From an uncultured Eubacteriales bacterium (GTDB taxonomy: Bacteria; Bacillota; Clostridia; Oscillospirales; Acutalibacteraceae), in assembly GCA_900321595.1 (NCBI GenBank), contig ONWP01000105.1:1-7610 (forward strand): a stretch of DNA of 7,610 nucleotides. Reading direction: 5' to 3'. The notes beneath the pieces are model-generated. The model had not been told where the DNA came from. It was given only the letters and a program-made list of their open reading frames with translations, and made no database searches. The position numbers and the translations under genes are program-made. This document shows positions 1 to 6,350 of the stretch, in pieces (the first letter of the stretch is position 1; each line of letters opens with the position of its first letter).

Positions 1-1468
1 CGCCGAGGACGTCGTAAACAGGCTTGTAGTTCAGAACATAATAATCGGAAAGCGTCGTGATCGTATCGGTTCCCTTGGACGTACCGCCGATCGTATAATC
101 GAAGAACGCCTGAATGGTAAAGGAAATATTCTGCTCATGATCCACGTAGGTATCCGTATTGCCGGTACCGGTATACTTGATCGCGTTCCACCAGAAGCGC
201 GGCGTATCGTTCGTCGCGCCGACGTAGACGTCCAGATTCGGATCTGTATTGATCTGCGCTTCCGTATGGCTGCCTGCCCACGTCGTCCACGCGCTGTCCA
301 GATATCCGTACCAGTTATGCCGCGTCTTCAGAAGACTGCTGTTGCTGACGACGTAGTAGACGCGCTGATCCTGTACGTTTGCCTTATTGTGTCGTTTGGT
401 CTCCAGCTCGATCGACGCGTACGTCTCATGCGCGCCGTCATACACCATCACGACGCTCAACGGTGTGAAGAATTTGAGATAAACTGCCTGGATGTCCTTG
501 TAATCGTCGGAATTGTCCGCTCCGCGGATCCCCATGCCGCTGTCCGCGTTCGTTGCGGGGGAAGCGTAGACAAGGTTCGCGAACGCGCCGTTGGCCGGGT
601 CGGAATAGTGATAGGACGTGGCGTTGAAGGCGGGCGTCGCCAGATCAAAGCTGCTGCCGGCCATGTCCGCTGCGAGATTGAACGCCTCGACGTCGGAGGA
701 CGCGCTCTTATAAACGCGGAAGTCGCTCACGTATCCTTCGACCTTCGCGTCGGCGGTCCAGCGGGAGCAGCCGATGTAGTTCTGCCGGTAATTGCGCGCC
801 GCGTCCAGGAACGCGCACACGTTCCCGAGCTGACCGTTCAAATCACTGTCCTTGTAAACGGTCGTCTTCTTCACGCCGTCGACATAGAAAACGACGCCGG
901 CGTCCTTGTCAACGGAGACGACGATGTTGTATTCTCTGCCCTGCTGGGGGCCGAGGTCGGCGGGGAACGCCCGGATCAGCTCTTCGCCGTTACCGTTGAC
1001 CCACGCGACGATCGGGAAATGCCCCTCGCTGTACCACGACGTTGTGCCGGCGATGAAGAACTGGTTCGCCGTGCCGTCACCGTAGGCGTTCTGTCCGGCG
1101 GAGAAGATGTGCCGGTGGTCGCCGGTGAAGTTCGGCCGGTAGTTGAACGCCACGGTCAGGCCCGTGTCCTGCGTCACGCCGGCGAGCAGATTCTCGTTGG
1201 CGATCCTCAAATAGTTGTCTCTGACATAGGTCATGCCGAGCGACGCGTCGTAACGCGGCTCTGTGCCGCCGGCGCTCTGCAGACCGCTGCCGTTGTTTGT
1301 CACAGCGTCATACCAGACGTTGTTCGTGGAGAAAAATCTGCCGACCAGCGTACTGCCGTCGACCGCCGCGCCCGCCGTGAGCGCAAGACCCGGCACGGCA
1401 AACAGCGCCGACAGCGTCATGACCGCGGTCAGCAGCCACGCAAGCGTCTTTTTCGTCTGTTTATGCAT
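1..1468 (-). CDS. Secreted LamG/concanavalin A-like domain protein (C-terminus beyond window)
   Basis: Reading the minus strand from the ATG at 1468 gives 489 uninterrupted codons that run off the left edge, so the C-terminus and true length are unknown. GGAGG at 1479-1483 lies 10 nt before the ATG and fixes the start. Residues 1-35 look like a Sec signal peptide: a basic n-region (KQTKK), a hydrophobic core (about 9-30) and an AGA-A style cleavage region near 32-35. Residues about 75-260 resemble a LamG/Laminin_G_3 jelly-roll: 'LTVAFNYRPNFTG' (104-116), 'VFYVDGVKKTTVY' (193-205) and 'GYVSDFRVYKSA' (245-256), the usual order for these sugar- or protein-binding sandwich folds. Residues 270-489 are rich in Tyr, Trp, Asn and Thr and match no family I recognise. 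Probable site is the cell surface or outside the cell, perhaps in glycan binding (inference). It is separated from the upstream operon by a terminator and has its own promoter region. Confidence 0.85.
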   Translation of the reverse strand, partial: MHKQTKKTLAWLLTAVMTLSALFAVPGLALTAGAAVDGSTLVGRFFSTNNVWYDAVTNNGSGLQSAGGTEPRYDASLGMTYVRDNYLRIANENLLAGVTQDTGLTVAFNYRPNFTGDHRHIFSAGQNAYGDGTANQFFIAGTTSWYSEGHFPIVAWVNGNGEELIRAFPADLGPQQGREYNIVVSVDKDAGVVFYVDGVKKTTVYKDSDLNGQLGNVCAFLDAARNYRQNYIGCSRWTADAKVEGYVSDFRVYKSASSDVEAFNLAADMAGSSFDLATPAFNATSYHYSDPANGAFANLVYASPATNADSGMGIRGADNSDDYKDIQAVYLKFFTPLSVVMVYDGAHETYASIELETKRHNKANVQDQRVYYVVSNSSLLKTRHNWYGYLDSAWTTWAGSHTEAQINTDPNLDVYVGATNDTPRFWWNAIKYTGTGNTDTYVDHEQNISFTIQAFFDYTIGGTSKGTDTITTLSDYYVLNYKPVYDVLG

Positions 1469-1502
1469 TTCAAAAAAACCTCCGATATATTACTTCTATA
1501 TA

Positions 1503-1531
1503 ATCATACAAGAAAAGCGGCTTCCTTGCAA
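1503..1531 (-). promoter_or_regulatory. Putative sigma-A promoter of the secreted LamG gene
   Basis: On the minus strand, TTGCAA (1526-1531, four of six matches to the -35 consensus) is followed after exactly 17 bp by TATGAT (1503-1508, five of six matches to the -10 consensus). The expected transcription start is near 1496, giving a leader of about 28 nt to the ATG at 1468 with the GGAGG inside it. The -35 box lies inside the inverted repeat 1516-1541. The call rests on sequence match only. Confidence 0.55.
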
Positions 1532-1541
1532 GACAGCCGCT
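1516..1541. repeat. Inverted repeat overlapping the -35 box, candidate operator
   Basis: AGCGGCT (1516-1522) and AGCCGCT (1535-1541) form a perfect 7-bp inverted repeat around a 12-bp centre that itself contains the 8-bp palindrome CTTGCAAG. The repeat covers the -35 box and part of the spacer of the putative promoter, a position where a bound repressor would block RNA polymerase. As RNA it could also fold into a hairpin followed by TTTTCTTG on the minus strand, so a weak terminator is an alternative. No bound protein can be named from the sequence. Confidence 0.4.
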
Positions 1542-1558
1542 CTATTTTTGGATACAGA

Positions 1559-1584
1559 AACAAAAACAGATACCTGTTTTTGTT
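1559..1584. repeat. Perfect 26-bp AT-rich palindrome (11+4+11) upstream of the LamG gene
   Basis: AACAAAAACAG (1559-1569) and CTGTTTTTGTT (1574-1584) are exact reverse complements around ATAC. The centre lies about 75 bp upstream of the predicted start of the LamG transcript. A dyad of this length with poor GC content in GC-rich DNA suits a protein binding site or an UP-like A/T-tract element better than an RNA hairpin. A weak terminator (A-tract, stem, T-tract) cannot be excluded. Apart from this dyad, the 1516-1541 repeat and the promoter, I see nothing in the 1469-1631 spacer. Confidence 0.45.
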
Positions 1585-1631
1585 CGATTTGACATATAAT
1601 CCGTTTCCCGCGTCTTTCCCTGCGCGTTCAT

Positions 1632-1853
1632 TCATCTTTTCGGGCACAAACGGCACGCGCGGAAGGCTCCCTGCCCGACACAAAAAAAACAATCCCCGTC
1701 GGATCTGTTCCGACGGGAACGCTCTTTTGCCCGGTCGTAGGCCTTCGGCGCCTTGGGGCGCCTTGTCACGGGCGACCGGCTCCAGACCGTGCGAAACTGC
1801 GCGTAATAGGCGCGTTTTTCCTTCTTCGTCATGATCCTGACCGATTTCTGCAT
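1632..1853 (-). CDS. Small highly basic protein, reading frame crosses the operon terminator
   Basis: Seventy-three codons start from an ATG at 1853, with AGAAGG (1861-1866) 7 nt upstream as ribosome binding site. A second Met is at residue 8. Residues 1-50 carry 18 Lys/Arg against three acidic residues, including 'TKKEKRAYY' (9-17), 'SRSPVTRRPK' (25-34) and 'KAYDRAKERSRR' (37-48), so an RNA- or ribosome-binding role is plausible. The frame begins 59 nt after the LacI gene, as last member of that operon. Oddity: the intrinsic terminator begins at codon 46 and its T-run falls at codons 56-58, so most mRNAs should lack the stop at 1632. ArfA and BrfA ribosome-rescue genes have this layout. I see no convincing sequence similarity to either, so the function is unproven. 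The tail (CFFC and CRLC) is mostly encoded by or beyond the terminator and may rarely be made. Confidence 0.5.
   Translation of the reverse strand: MQKSVRIMTKKEKRAYYAQFRTVWSRSPVTRRPKAPKAYDRAKERSRRNRSDGDCFFCVGQGAFRACRLCPKR
1682..1717 (-). terminator. Intrinsic terminator of the DUF512-der-lacI operon
   Basis: On the minus strand a perfect 9-bp stem (CCCGTCGGA and TCCGACGGG, 1709-1717 and 1695-1703) with a 5-nt loop is followed by GATTG and eight consecutive T (1682-1689). The T-run starts 5 nt after the stem, slightly later than ideal, but the stem is GC-rich and perfectly paired. It lies inside the small basic reading frame, so it would release an mRNA with no in-frame stop. Confidence 0.8.
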
Positions 1854-1912
1854 GGCTTCACCTTCTCTCTTCGCGAAAAATACTCCCTTTCGAAACGCGG
1901 AAGGGGGCGCGG

Positions 1913-2881
1913 TCACGTCCCCTCGAACGAATACATGCCGGCGCAGAGCGTGATGACGCCCGGCGCGTAGGACTCCCCCGCCGCCGCCGCGAGGATGCGC
2001 TGCGCCGCCAGCCGTCCCATCTCCTCCTTGGGCTGCTCCACGGCAGCCAGATCCGGCCGGACGGCCGCGGAAAACGCCTTGTTGTCGAAGCCGGCGCAGG
2101 CGATGGGCCGGTCGCCGAACCCGAACACGGCGCCGACGGTCATCAGGTAGCTGGTGACGAGCACGGCGGTGGTCTGCGGCGCCTCCGTCAGAATGGTTTT
2201 CGCGGCGCGGAAGCCGCCCTCGACGGTCAGCTCGCCGTCCACGATCGCGGACGGCTTGCGCCCGGCCTGCGCCAGCGCCTCGCAGAATCCGGCCAGACGC
2301 TCGGCGTGGGTGTAGATCTCCCGGCTGCCGGTGATGATGGCGATCTCGCGGTGCCCGCCGCTCAGGAACATCCGGACCGCGCCGGCGGCGGCCTCCCGGT
2401 TGTTCAGCACGATCTGCGTGATGTCGTCGCGGTCCATGAGCCGGTCCACCACCACGACGGGGATATTCTGCCGCACCGCCGCGTCGAGGCATCTGCCGTC
2501 CGTGCTGTCCGGCATGATGACGATCAGCCCGTCCACCATCTTGCTGATGAGAAAGCGCACCGTCTCGGTCAGCGTCTTGCCGGTATTTTTGCAGTCGCAG
2601 ATGAGGATCCCGTACCCGGCCTGCGCCAGCGTCCCCTCGATCGCCGCGCTGACGCCGGCGGCAAACGCGTCGGAAAGGTCGTAGATGATGACGCCCACGG
2701 TGCGCGAGCGGCGCGTCTTGAGCGCCCGGGCGTAGTCGTTGCGGATGTAGCCCAGCTTGGTGATAGCGCACTCGATGGCGTCGCGGTTCTCCGCGCGGAC
2801 TCTGGCGCCGTTGAGATACGCGCTGACGGTGGCGGGCGACAGCTCGGCCTCCGCCGCGATATCCTTGATGGTGACGTTCAC
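1913..2881 (-). CDS. LacI/GalR-family transcriptional regulator
   Basis: A 322-aa protein of normal length for a LacI-family sugar-responsive regulator. Residues 3-24 hold the classic helix-turn-helix ('VTIKDIAAEAELSPATVSA'), residues 45-60 the hinge with 'YARALKT', whose Leu54 would insert into the operator minor groove. The periplasmic-binding-protein-like effector domain spans 61-322: 'TVGVIIYDLSDAF', 'PVVVVDR', 'GHREIAIITG' and 'GFDNKAF' sit in the expected order, and 'VEQPKEEMG' matches the C-terminal family motif. The start is GTG at 2881, 6 bp after the der stop, with AGGGGG (2892-2897) as ribosome binding site. The der stop lies in the same frame two codons upstream, so no earlier start is possible. 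It is cotranscribed with der, an unusual place for a sugar regulator. Effector and targets are unknown. The secreted LamG gene next downstream is a candidate target (inference). Confidence 0.93.
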   Translation of the reverse strand: MNVTIKDIAAEAELSPATVSAYLNGARVRAENRDAIECAITKLGYIRNDYARALKTRRSRTVGVIIYDLSDAFAAGVSAAIEGTLAQAGYGILICDCKNTGKTLTETVRFLISKMVDGLIVIMPDSTDGRCLDAAVRQNIPVVVVDRLMDRDDITQIVLNNREAAAGAVRMFLSGGHREIAIITGSREIYTHAERLAGFCEALAQAGRKPSAIVDGELTVEGGFRAAKTILTEAPQTTAVLVTSYLMTVGAVFGFGDRPIACAGFDNKAFSAAVRPDLAAVEQPKEEMGRLAAQRILAAAAGESYAPGVITLCAGMYSFEGT

Positions 2882-2887
2882 CGAACG

Positions 2888-4231
2888 TCAGCCCCCTTTT
2901 CTGCCGTTTTTCTTCTCGGAACGCTCGCGGATCACGTAGCGCGTCGGCGTGCCCTCCAGCCCGAAGACGGAGCGGATCTGGTTGTCGATATACCGCTGAT
3001 AGCTGTAATGGAACAGCTCCTTGTCGTTGACGAAGCAGACGAACGTCGGCGGGCGCACGCCCGACTGGGTCATGTAGTAGATCTTCAGCCGTCTGCCCTT
3101 GTCCGTGGGCGGCTGCACGCGCGCCTGCGCGTCGGCGAGGATCTCGTTGAGCTTGCCGGTGCGGATGCGCATGGTGTTCTGGGTGTTGACGAAGTTGACC
3201 AGCTCCAGCAGCCGGTCCAGCCGCTGGCCGGTCTTCGCGGAGATGAAGATGATCGGCGCGTAGCTCATAAACGCGAAATCGTCCATGAGCTTCTTGCGGT
3301 AGGCGTCCATGGTCTTGCCGGTCTTCTCGACGGCGTCCCACTTGTTGACGGCGATGATACAGCCCTTCCCCGCCTCGTGCGCGATGCCGGCGACCTTGGA
3401 GTCCTGCTCCGTGAAGCCCTCGCAGGCGTCGATCATGATGACGCAGACGTCGCTCTTCTCCACAGCCATGACCGCGCGCATGACGGAGTATTTTTCGATC
3501 CGGTCGTCCACGCGGGACTTGCGTCTGAGACCCGCCGTATCCGTCAGGCGGAAGCGGCCGTATTTGTTTTCAAGCAGCGTATCCGTCGCGTCGCGGGTCG
3601 TGCCGGCGATGTCGGAGACGATCGCCCGGTTTTCGCCGCACAGCGCGTTGACCAGACTGGATTTGCCCACGTTGGGCTTGCCGATGATGGCGACGCTGAT
3701 CACGTCGTCGTCCTCCTCGTCGTCGAAGCGGCCCTCCAGCTCGGCGAAGACGGCGTCGAGCAGGTCGCCCGTGCCCATGCCGTGGACGCTCGAGACCGGG
3801 ATGGGATCGCCCAGCCCCAGATTGTAGAACTCGTACACGTCCATGGCCGTGTCGCCGACCGTATCGCACTTGTTGACGCACAGCACCACCGGCTTGCCGC
3901 TCTTGCGCAGCATGGCGGCCACCTCCTCGTCGGTGGCGACCACGCCGGTGCGCACGTCCGTCACCAGCACGATGACGTCGGCAGTGTCGATGGCGACCTG
4001 CGCCTGCGCGCGCATCTGCGACAGGATCACGTCGTCGGAATACGGCTCGATGCCGCCGGTGTCCACCAGCATGACCGAGCGGTTCAGCCACTCGCAGTCG
4101 CCGTAGATGCGGTCGCGCGTCACGCCGGGCGTGTCGTCCACGATGGACAGGCGCTTGCCGCAGAGTTTATTGAAAAGCGTGGACTTGCCCACGTTGGGTC
4201 GGCCGACGATGGCGACTACCGGTTTGCTCAT
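2888..4231 (-). CDS. der: Ribosome biogenesis GTPase Der (EngA)
   Basis: A 447-aa GTPase with two tandem G domains and a C-terminal KH-like domain, needed for assembly of the 50S subunit. First domain: G1 GRPNVGKS (10-17), G3 DTGG (57-60), G4 NKCD (120-123). An acidic linker (about 170-176, DDEEDDD) leads to the second: G1 GKPNVGKS (184-191), G3 DTAG (231-234), G4 NKWD (296-299) and a SAK-type G5 ('FISAKTGQ'). The KH-like part holds 'LKIYYMTQSGVRPPTFVCFVN' in outline and ends in a basic tail (ERSEKKNGRKGG), as is usual for Der. The ATG at 4231 is preceded by AAGGAGG (4239-4245), which overlaps the TAA stop of the DUF512 gene, so the two genes are tightly linked. The three-domain order and length are typical and all nucleotide-binding motifs are intact. 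Confidence 0.98.
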   Translation of the reverse strand: MSKPVVAIVGRPNVGKSTLFNKLCGKRLSIVDDTPGVTRDRIYGDCEWLNRSVMLVDTGGIEPYSDDVILSQMRAQAQVAIDTADVIVLVTDVRTGVVATDEEVAAMLRKSGKPVVLCVNKCDTVGDTAMDVYEFYNLGLGDPIPVSSVHGMGTGDLLDAVFAELEGRFDDEEDDDVISVAIIGKPNVGKSSLVNALCGENRAIVSDIAGTTRDATDTLLENKYGRFRLTDTAGLRRKSRVDDRIEKYSVMRAVMAVEKSDVCVIMIDACEGFTEQDSKVAGIAHEAGKGCIIAVNKWDAVEKTGKTMDAYRKKLMDDFAFMSYAPIIFISAKTGQRLDRLLELVNFVNTQNTMRIRTGKLNEILADAQARVQPPTDKGRRLKIYYMTQSGVRPPTFVCFVNDKELFHYSYQRYIDNQIRSVFGLEGTPTRYVIRERSEKKNGRKGG

Positions 4232-4243
4232 GTGTCATCCTCC

Positions 4244-5551
4244 TTACGCGAGGCCGCAGATCGCCCTCGCGAGGCTCTCGCCGCTGCCGTCGGTGACGGT
4301 GAAGCGGATCTTTTTTCGTTGTTCCAGCTCGTCGAGCGTCATATCGTCCAGAAAGACGCGATCCTCGTCGCTGCGCAGCATCACGTCGGGGATCACGACC
4401 CGGTCGTAGACAGTCAGGTCGCCGGTCTGACGTGCGATATCCGTGCCGGTCACAAGTCCGGCGACGGTGATCTCACGCCCGAAATAGTCGTTGACGATCA
4501 CCTGCACGTCGCAGTGCAGCGCGGGAAACGCGTCGTTTGCCAGCGCCGCCAGCTCCCGCATCAGCGGGCCCGCGGCCTCGCCCGTGATGATGAGCGCGCG
4601 GCCCTCCGCCGCCGGGATCCGCGCGAATGCGGCGGTACACTCCTTCTTCAGAAGCGTCCACATGCCCACGCCGTTGGCGAGCTGCGGATAGTCGTCATAA
4701 TACGCGTCGCCGGGCATCTCCCGCCCGGCCTTGAGGAAAAACTCATCCGACGCGTAGACGAAGTTGCGGCCGAACCGCTCCCGGTGCCGCCGGTTGAAGT
4801 CGTCGGTCAGGTCGATGACGGCCGCCGCCTCCGCCGGCGTGTACGGGCGCACGGGCGCCAGCCCCTCGCGGTACGCGGTCAGTCCCACCGGCACAACGGC
4901 GCAGCTGGCGATCGCGTCGCCGTAGGCCGCCAGCTTCTCCAGGGACGACGCGAGCTGCTCGCCGTCGTTGATCCCGGGACACAGCACGAACTGCGTGTTC
5001 ATGCGGATGCCGCCGCGCGCGAAATCGTCGATGTAGCGCAGCACCTCGCCGGCGCGGGGATTCCCCAGCAGCTTGACGCGCAGCGCCGGATCCATCGCGT
5101 GCACGGAGATGTTCACGGGAGAGATATGCATATGCACGATCCGGTCCACGTCCGCCTGCTTCATATTGGTCAGCGTGACGTAGTTGCCGAAGAGGAACGA
5201 CAGCCGCACGTCGTCGTCCTTGAAATAGAGGCTTTTGCGCAGCCCCTTCGGCATCTGCTCGACGAAGCAGAAGATGCACTTGTTGCAGCAGACCTTCTGC
5301 CGGTCCATCAGATACGTCTCGAAGACGAGGCCGTTGTCGTCCGGCGTGCCGTCGGTCTTCATACGCGTTTCGAGCAAAGTCCCCTGGGGCGTCTCAAAGA
5401 CCAGATGCTGACGCCTCGCGCTGCCGTAGAACCGGTAGTCCAGCACGTCGTTGATCTCGTGGCCGTTGATGCTCAGGAGCCGGCACCCGCCGGTCACGCC
5501 GGCGTCAGCGCACGGGGAACCCGGCGTCACATCCATGACCGTGACTGCCAC
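4244..5551 (-). CDS. PDZ/radical SAM/DUF512 family protein
   Basis: A 435-aa protein of the DUF512 family, common in clostridia and cyanobacteria and of unknown substrate. Residues 1-65 form a PDZ-like module ('VTPGSPCADAGV', 'LLSINGHEINDVLDY'). Residues about 84-220 are a radical-SAM-type core whose [4Fe-4S] ligands are Cys88, Cys92 and Cys95 (CxxxCxxC in 'CCNKCIFCF'), followed by the signature 'LYFKDDDVRLSFLFGNYVTL'. Residues about 221-430 are the DUF512 domain ('VGLTAYREGLAPVRPYTP', 'YASDEFFLKAGREMP', 'GLVTGTDI'). The start is GTG at 5551 with AAGGGAG at 5560-5566, 8 nt away. A nearby ATG at 5559 is out of frame and soon meets a stop. It lies 12 bp upstream of der, a frequent clostridial order that suggests a link to ribosome or RNA modification (inference). 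All cluster cysteines are present. Confidence 0.93.
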   Translation of the reverse strand: MAVTVMDVTPGSPCADAGVTGGCRLLSINGHEINDVLDYRFYGSARRQHLVFETPQGTLLETRMKTDGTPDDNGLVFETYLMDRQKVCCNKCIFCFVEQMPKGLRKSLYFKDDDVRLSFLFGNYVTLTNMKQADVDRIVHMHISPVNISVHAMDPALRVKLLGNPRAGEVLRYIDDFARGGIRMNTQFVLCPGINDGEQLASSLEKLAAYGDAIASCAVVPVGLTAYREGLAPVRPYTPAEAAAVIDLTDDFNRRHRERFGRNFVYASDEFFLKAGREMPGDAYYDDYPQLANGVGMWTLLKKECTAAFARIPAAEGRALIITGEAAGPLMRELAALANDAFPALHCDVQVIVNDYFGREITVAGLVTGTDIARQTGDLTVYDRVVIPDVMLRSDEDRVFLDDMTLDELEQRKKIRFTVTDGSGESLARAICGLA

Positions 5552-5559
5552 ACGCGCAT

Positions 5560-5566
5560 CTCCCTT
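5560..5566 (-). promoter_or_regulatory. Ribosome binding site fixing the GTG start of the DUF512 gene
   Basis: AAGGGAG on the minus strand lies 8 nt before GTG at 5551. The ATG at 5557-5559 is closer to the site but opens a frame that stops after nine codons, so the GTG is the real start. Confidence 0.7.
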
Positions 5567-5585
5567 CCGTTTTCTTTTTCACGAC

Positions 5586-5617
5586 AAAAGGGCGGGGAAG
5601 GTCAGCCTTCTCCACCC
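5586..5617 (-). terminator. Hairpin terminator or attenuator after rpmF
   Basis: On the minus strand GGGTGGAGAAGG (5606-5617) pairs with CCTTCCCCGCCC (5590-5601) around CTGA, a 12-bp stem with one G-U pair and one A-C mismatch, followed by only four T (5586-5589). The short T-run suggests incomplete termination. Only 34 nt separate it from the DUF512 start and no promoter is obvious there, so read-through from the rpmF promoter may feed the DUF512-der operon. Confidence 0.6.
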
Positions 5618-5643
5618 CTAAAACGCTCCGACAGGCGCGGCGG

Positions 5644-5826
5644 TCAGTCCTCGACAGCGAGAACCTGTCTGCCGTTGTACTTGCCGCAGGCCGTGCAGAC
5701 GCGGTGCGCGAGCTTGTACTCGCCGCAGTCCGGGCATCTCTGCAGCTGGGGTGCGTCCATCTTCCAGACGTTGGAACGTCTCTTGTCTCTTCTGGTGGTG
5801 GAAACTCTTCTCTTGGGTACTGCCAT
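5644..5826 (-). CDS. rpmF: 50S ribosomal protein L32, zinc-ribbon form
   Basis: A 60-aa protein of normal L32 length. It starts 'MAVPKRRVSTTRRDKRRSN', the conserved basic N-terminus that threads into 23S rRNA near the peptidyl-transferase region of the large subunit. It carries a zinc ribbon with Cys31/Cys34 (CPDC) and Cys44/Cys47 (CTAC), so it is the zinc-binding (C+) paralogue type, not the cysteine-free form that some bacteria express under zinc starvation. Translation begins at ATG 5826 with a perfect AGGAGG (5835-5840) 8 nt upstream. It lies 30 bp after the DUF177 gene, the conserved yceD-rpmF pairing, and a hairpin follows the stop. Confidence 0.98.
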   Translation of the reverse strand: MAVPKRRVSTTRRDKRRSNVWKMDAPQLQRCPDCGEYKLAHRVCTACGKYNGRQVLAVED

Positions 5827-5856
5827 ATCTATGACCTCCTGATGGTATTCAGTGAT

Positions 5857-6321
5857 TCAGATGCCGTCGAGCGCGTCCCACCGGGGATCTCCCGGCGCGG
5901 CGCAGCCGCAGGCCGTCTCATTGCGATCTTTTCCGCAGACAGGGCAAAGGCCCTTGCAGTCCGGCTTACAGAGGATGACCGCCGGCAGCGCCAGCACGAC
6001 CTCCTCCAGGATGAACGCGTCCAGATCCAGCAGATCGGACTCCACCTGCACGTAAGCCTCGTCGTAGCCGCCGCTCTCCTCCCGGGTGAGATACCGGTGC
6101 AGAGCCGCCGTCTCGTCCCGGCTGACCCGGCGCAGGCAGCGCGCGCAGACCGTTTCCAGCCGGTAACGCGCCTGTCCCGTGAGCTCGACGGAGCCGGATA
6201 CGCCGCTGAGCATACACGAACCGGTCACACGGCCCGGGATCACGTCCAGCCCGGCGTCGACGTCGAAATCAAACGACGCGGACGCGCTCTCGTCGAAATA
6301 GGGACGCAGATCCACGTTCAT
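5857..6321 (-). CDS. yceD: YceD/DUF177 family protein (large-subunit rRNA accumulation)
   Basis: A 154-aa protein of the DUF177 family, linked in E. coli and plants to accumulation of 23S rRNA and almost always encoded just before rpmF. Visible family features are 'VCARCLR' (58-64, Cys59 and Cys62), 'ILCKPDCKGLCPVCGKDRN' (116-134, Cys118, 122, 126 and 129), Cys138 and Cys140, and the C-terminal 'DPRWDAL' motif. The cysteine pattern is that of the Firmicute members and suggests metal binding. The start ATG at 6321 has GAGGTG (6327-6332) 5 nt upstream and lies about 23 nt from the predicted transcription start, a short leader. Together with rpmF it forms a two-gene translation unit driven by a consensus promoter. 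Confidence 0.93.
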   Translation of the reverse strand: MNVDLRPYFDESASASFDFDVDAGLDVIPGRVTGSCMLSGVSGSVELTGQARYRLETVCARCLRRVSRDETAALHRYLTREESGGYDEAYVQVESDLLDLDAFILEEVVLALPAVILCKPDCKGLCPVCGKDRNETACGCAAPGDPRWDALDGI

Positions 6322-6350
6322 GCCGTCACCTCAAAAAACAGGCAAAAAGT

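Noticed and set aside
1589..1600. TTGACA directly followed by TATAAT on the plus strand
   Set aside because: Both boxes match consensus but they are adjacent with no spacer, so they cannot form one promoter, and no plus-strand gene follows.
1643..1691. CFFC-x8-CRLC zinc-ribbon-like pattern at the end of the small basic frame
   Set aside because: The first CxxC is produced by the terminator T-run and the second lies beyond it, so the pattern is most likely chance and seldom translated.
137..1834. Long plus-strand open frame opposite the LamG gene
   Set aside because: It is the shadow of the GC-rich minus-strand gene: the composition is Arg/Val-rich with no domain, it has no ribosome binding site, and the minus strand gives a signal peptide and LamG fold.
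1854..1912. Weak CCCTT/AAGGG hairpin followed by a short T-run between lacI and the small basic frame
   Set aside because: The stem is only 5 bp with a long loop, too weak beside the strong terminator at 1682-1717 to call.
2306..5842. 1178-codon plus-strand open frame across lacI, der, DUF512 and rpmF
   Set aside because: It spans four well-supported opposite-strand genes and their boundaries, and its His/Asp/Arg/Val-rich content is typical of antisense frames in GC-rich DNA.
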